Positions 61,486 to 64,000 of a stretch of DNA of 64,000 nucleotides are shown here, piece after piece (position 1 is the first letter of the stretch; every line of letters begins with the position of its first letter). Origin of the DNA: DAOSWM01 sp035380045 (lineage in GTDB: Bacteria > Bacteroidota > Bacteroidia > Bacteroidales > Tenuifilaceae); NCBI GenBank assembly GCA_035380045.1, contig DAOSWM010000002.1, positions 62,001-126,000 of the forward strand. Direction: 5' to 3'. The notes under the pieces were generated by a model that was not told the origin of the DNA, searched no databases, and worked only from the letters and a program-made list of their open reading frames with translations. Made by a program: the position numbers and the translations under genes.

Positions 61486-64000
61486 TTAAAATTGGAGGTT
61501 AAGAGTAAAACCGAAATTGCGGGTAGCCGGCATTACACCCGATTGCCAACCCTGTATGTTTCCTGATCCTTGACTTGCTTCTGGATCAGCATAAGGGAGA
61601 TTCTTGTGGATAATCCAAAGGTTTGAGCCCACAAAGCTAATGGATGCATTTGCCATAGAGATTTTGCTAACAAGGCTATGAGGTAAGTTATAGGTAATTG
61701 CAAGTTCCCTAAGTTTAATGTAAGAGGCATCGTAAACAAATCGTTTGTTAGGGTCAAGTGCGTAACCAATAGCACCATAGTTTTCCTGGTTCCTGCGAAC
61801 TGTGTTGGGAGTACCGTCTTCAAACACACCTTCTTCAATAAGGCCACCAGAATTAGAAGCGTATCCTTGTGTAGGATCATCATTTACATAGGTAATTGGG
61901 TCTCTCAAATCATTTCCTAAATCGTTCAGACCGGCAGTTTCTTTATATAAACCGGTTGCCATTCCGTACCATAAATCCAGTGAGAAAATATCACCTCCTT
62001 GCTGCATGTCAATCAGGAAGCTAAGAGAGATGTCCTTATATCGGAATGAGTTTCTGATACCAGCATTCCAGTCAGGGTTAACATCACCAATAACAATATC
62101 GTTTGCCGATGATTTGTAGTATCTACCATTAGCGGGGTTTACTAACTTACCACCATTCTCATGGTACAGAAAATCAGTACCTTTAATAGTACCGTATGGT
62201 TCGCCAACAGTTGCGTTAATTGTAACACCTCCCTGAAGTCCGGCAAGTTGAAGGTTCTTAACTTCGTTTCCTGATTCGTCAACGTAAAGTTCAATAACCT
62301 TATTCACGTTTTTGGCCCAGTTCACACTGATATCCCAGCTGAAGTCACCTGATTTTACAGGGGTGCCATTCAATGCTAATTCAACACCTTTGTTTTCAAT
62401 TTCACCTGCATTTACCCATTTACTTGCGAAACCGGTTGCAAAGGAAATAGATACTGGCATTAGCTGGTTAATAGTATTGTTTTTGTAGAAAGCCAGGTCG
62501 AAACCAACTCTGCTTCTAAAGAAGTTCATTTCTAAACCTCCTTCAATAGCTTTCTGACGTTCAGGCAACAAGTTTGAGTTAAGTTTTGTGTTTGAAACAG
62601 TAGCCATTGAGTTACCACTAAATGGGGAGTTTGCTAAGTAGGTGTCTTTTACACTTAATGGGGGTGCACTGCTTCCAACCTCAGCGTAGTTAACTCTTAA
62701 CTTACCAAGTGTTAACCAGTCTTGCTTTAATAGGTTCGAGAAAATGATACTACCTGTAACAGATGGGTAAATAAATGTGTTGTTGTCTGTAGGTAGTGAA
62801 GATGATTGGTCTCTACGAATTGTAGCGTCGATATAGTATGTGTCAAGAACTCCTAACGAAATACTTCCAAAAATACCATTTACTCCAATTATTCTTAACG
62901 ATTCTTCAGGAAGATCCATAGGGTCAATAGTGTTACTTAACGCATACAGACCTGCAACAGCTAAACCGTTGTTGGTTGATACGAAAACTGATTCGCTCCT
63001 TGTCCTACGGATATTAGTACCTGCTAACGCGGATAAATCGAGCATGTCAGCAATTTTCTTGCGATAGGTTAGCATGAAATCGAAGTTGGTTTCCTGGAAA
63101 TCGCGTGCGTAACGGCTATATCCTGATGTTACATCTGGGCGACCAACACCGAATTCACCAGAACCTGATCCTACAGCTTTTCTTTCTTCTTGTAACTCGC
63201 TATAGGTATCAATTGCGTAACGGGTTGTAGCTTTAAGATCGCTAGTGATATCCCAGTCTAATTGGGTGTAACCAATAAAACGACTTCTTCCGTCTGTTTC
63301 ATAGTTTTGGTAGCGTACCCAGTAAGGGTTGTCCCAGTATGCAGGGGCTAAGTTACTATACTCAGATGGGTTCCAGGTAATATTCTGTTCAGTGAGATCG
63401 TACATCTCTTTCTGTTGTTGAATATCAACGTTAACCTGGTACCATTGACGGAAACCGGAAACAATGTTATCTGAGTAACCAGTTGATGGACGACCGGTGC
63501 CATTTGTTTTGATATAGTTAGCAGAGGAAGTTACCGTAACTTTATCGTTAAACATTTTTTGGGTTCCAGTAAAGATAACGTTGTTTTTTTTCAGGATACT
63601 ATTTGGCATAATACCATTTTGATCGAAGTAGGTATAGCCTAAACGGTATGTTGTTTTTTCGTTACCTCCTGAAATATCAATGTTTTCTGATTTGATTATT
63701 CCAGTTTCGAAGAATGTATCAGGGCCATTAGCACCAGCAACCCAAGGGGTAGCTTTTAGGTAATTTGGTGATTCGGGGTATAGGGCATCCCACTGATATA
63801 CCATTACTGAAGGATCAAATTTTTCTCCACGAGAAGCATCCTCGTAGTAAGGAACTGTGAAATCGGTAATTCCATCACCATTAACGTCAGCATAATATTC
63901 AAAGCCAGGGTGTCCATCCTCAACATCACTATAGTAATATTTTCCGTAACCAGCACCATATTCGAGCTGATATTCTGGGAAGGTGCTTTTATCCATGGTG
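61486..64000 (-). CDS. SusC/RagA-family TonB-linked outer-membrane transporter, 5' part outside the window
   Basis: The C-terminal 838 residues of a SusC-type TonB-dependent transporter. Visible are the end of the plug domain (ENIDISGGNEKTTYRLGYTYFDQNGIMPNS is the conserved plug/barrel transition), many beta-strand pairs of the 22-strand barrel (e.g. LGKLRVNYAEVGSSAPPL, GGLEMNFFRSRVGFDLAFYKNNTINQL, SFRYKDISLSFLIDMQQGGDIFS) and the C-terminal Phe strand FGFTLNLQF. The frame is open to the window edge, so the signal peptide, carboxypeptidase-like domain, TonB box and most of the plug lie beyond. It pairs with the susD gene 11 bases downstream and depends on TonB/ExbBD energy. Confidence 0.96.
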   Translation of the reverse strand, partial: TMDKSTFPEYQLEYGAGYGKYYYSDVEDGHPGFEYYADVNGDGITDFTVPYYEDASRGEKFDPSVMVYQWDALYPESPNYLKATPWVAGANGPDTFFETGIIKSENIDISGGNEKTTYRLGYTYFDQNGIMPNSILKKNNVIFTGTQKMFNDKVTVTSSANYIKTNGTGRPSTGYSDNIVSGFRQWYQVNVDIQQQKEMYDLTEQNITWNPSEYSNLAPAYWDNPYWVRYQNYETDGRSRFIGYTQLDWDITSDLKATTRYAIDTYSELQEERKAVGSGSGEFGVGRPDVTSGYSRYARDFQETNFDFMLTYRKKIADMLDLSALAGTNIRRTRSESVFVSTNNGLAVAGLYALSNTIDPMDLPEESLRIIGVNGIFGSISLGVLDTYYIDATIRRDQSSSLPTDNNTFIYPSVTGSIIFSNLLKQDWLTLGKLRVNYAEVGSSAPPLSVKDTYLANSPFSGNSMATVSNTKLNSNLLPERQKAIEGGLEMNFFRSRVGFDLAFYKNNTINQLMPVSISFATGFASKWVNAGEIENKGVELALNGTPVKSGDFSWDISVNWAKNVNKVIELYVDESGNEVKNLQLAGLQGGVTINATVGEPYGTIKGTDFLYHENGGKLVNPANGRYYKSSANDIVIGDVNPDWNAGIRNSFRYKDISLSFLIDMQQGGDIFSLDLWYGMATGLYKETAGLNDLGNDLRDPITYVNDDPTQGYASNSGGLIEEGVFEDGTPNTVRRNQENYGAIGYALDPNKRFVYDASYIKLRELAITYNLPHSLVSKISMANASISFVGSNLWIIHKNLPYADPEASQGSGNIQGWQSGVMPATRNFGFTLNLQF

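Overview
The window comes from a Bacteroidota genome, most likely an anaerobic or microaerobic member of Bacteroidales/Marinilabiliales. The evidence is a SusC/SusD pair, two giant secreted proteins with type IX secretion C-terminal sorting domains, a SusB-like GH97 lipoprotein, TonB/ExbBD and TamB genes, rubrerythrin and a large thioredoxin cluster, and several promoters of the Bacteroidota form TTTG-N19/20-TAnnTTTG. The sequence is moderately AT-rich. It is a draft scaffold: two runs of exactly 100 N interrupt the two giant genes. I found no rRNA, tRNA, CRISPR array or intact insertion sequence.

Layout. 1-5.7 kb: 3' part of alaS, an SRPBCC protein, purA, rubrerythrin, a TauE/SafE exporter. 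5.8-15.5 kb: an M6 metalloprotease with about ten YDG repeats, then an Omp28-like protein with InlB-type repeats; both carry T9SS sorting domains and both have an assembly gap. 15.6-22.2 kb (minus strand): tamB, exbB, exbD, tonB, probably one envelope-energisation unit; tamB appears to start at ATC. 22.4-29.6 kb: tsaD, a substrate-binding/histidine-kinase fusion lacking its phospho-acceptor residues, yaaA, a YfiR-domain histidine kinase facing a stand-alone receiver. 29.7-39 kb: a MITE-like inverted-repeat segment, DUF4256, an outer-membrane protein/ICMT-like/CPBP protease operon opposite a membrane AraC regulator, an esterase, an NTF2-like lipoprotein with GH97, and an AAA ATPase whose promoter overlaps three 14-bp direct repeats. 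39-44.4 kb: a hydrolase, a CCA-adding-type enzyme, and a five-gene redox operon (thioredoxin-like protein without CxxC, TrxB, thioredoxin-glutaredoxin fusion, GroES-like protein, thioredoxin) behind an FNR/CRP-like palindrome. 44.6-49.1 kb: SiaC-like phosphoprotein with a TPR histidine kinase, and a PorE-like TPR/PD40 protein ending in two SPOR domains. 49.5-57.4 kb: lipoprotein, ftsK-lolA, 7TM-HD phosphohydrolase, NlpC/P60 peptidase, a 38-residue membrane peptide and a Nudix protein. 57.4-64 kb (minus): cysD-cysN, susD, and a susC that runs off the right edge.

Themes. The window is rich in envelope functions (TonB energisation, TamB, SusCD, T9SS cargo, LolA, SPOR/PD40 protein) and in unorthodox signalling proteins. 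The most system-like candidates are the redox/GroES operon with its palindromic operator, the CPBP-protease/ICMT pair that resembles the last two CAAX-processing steps, and the degenerate NMT1-kinase-receiver fusion. All functions are read from sequence motifs by eye; no database search was possible.
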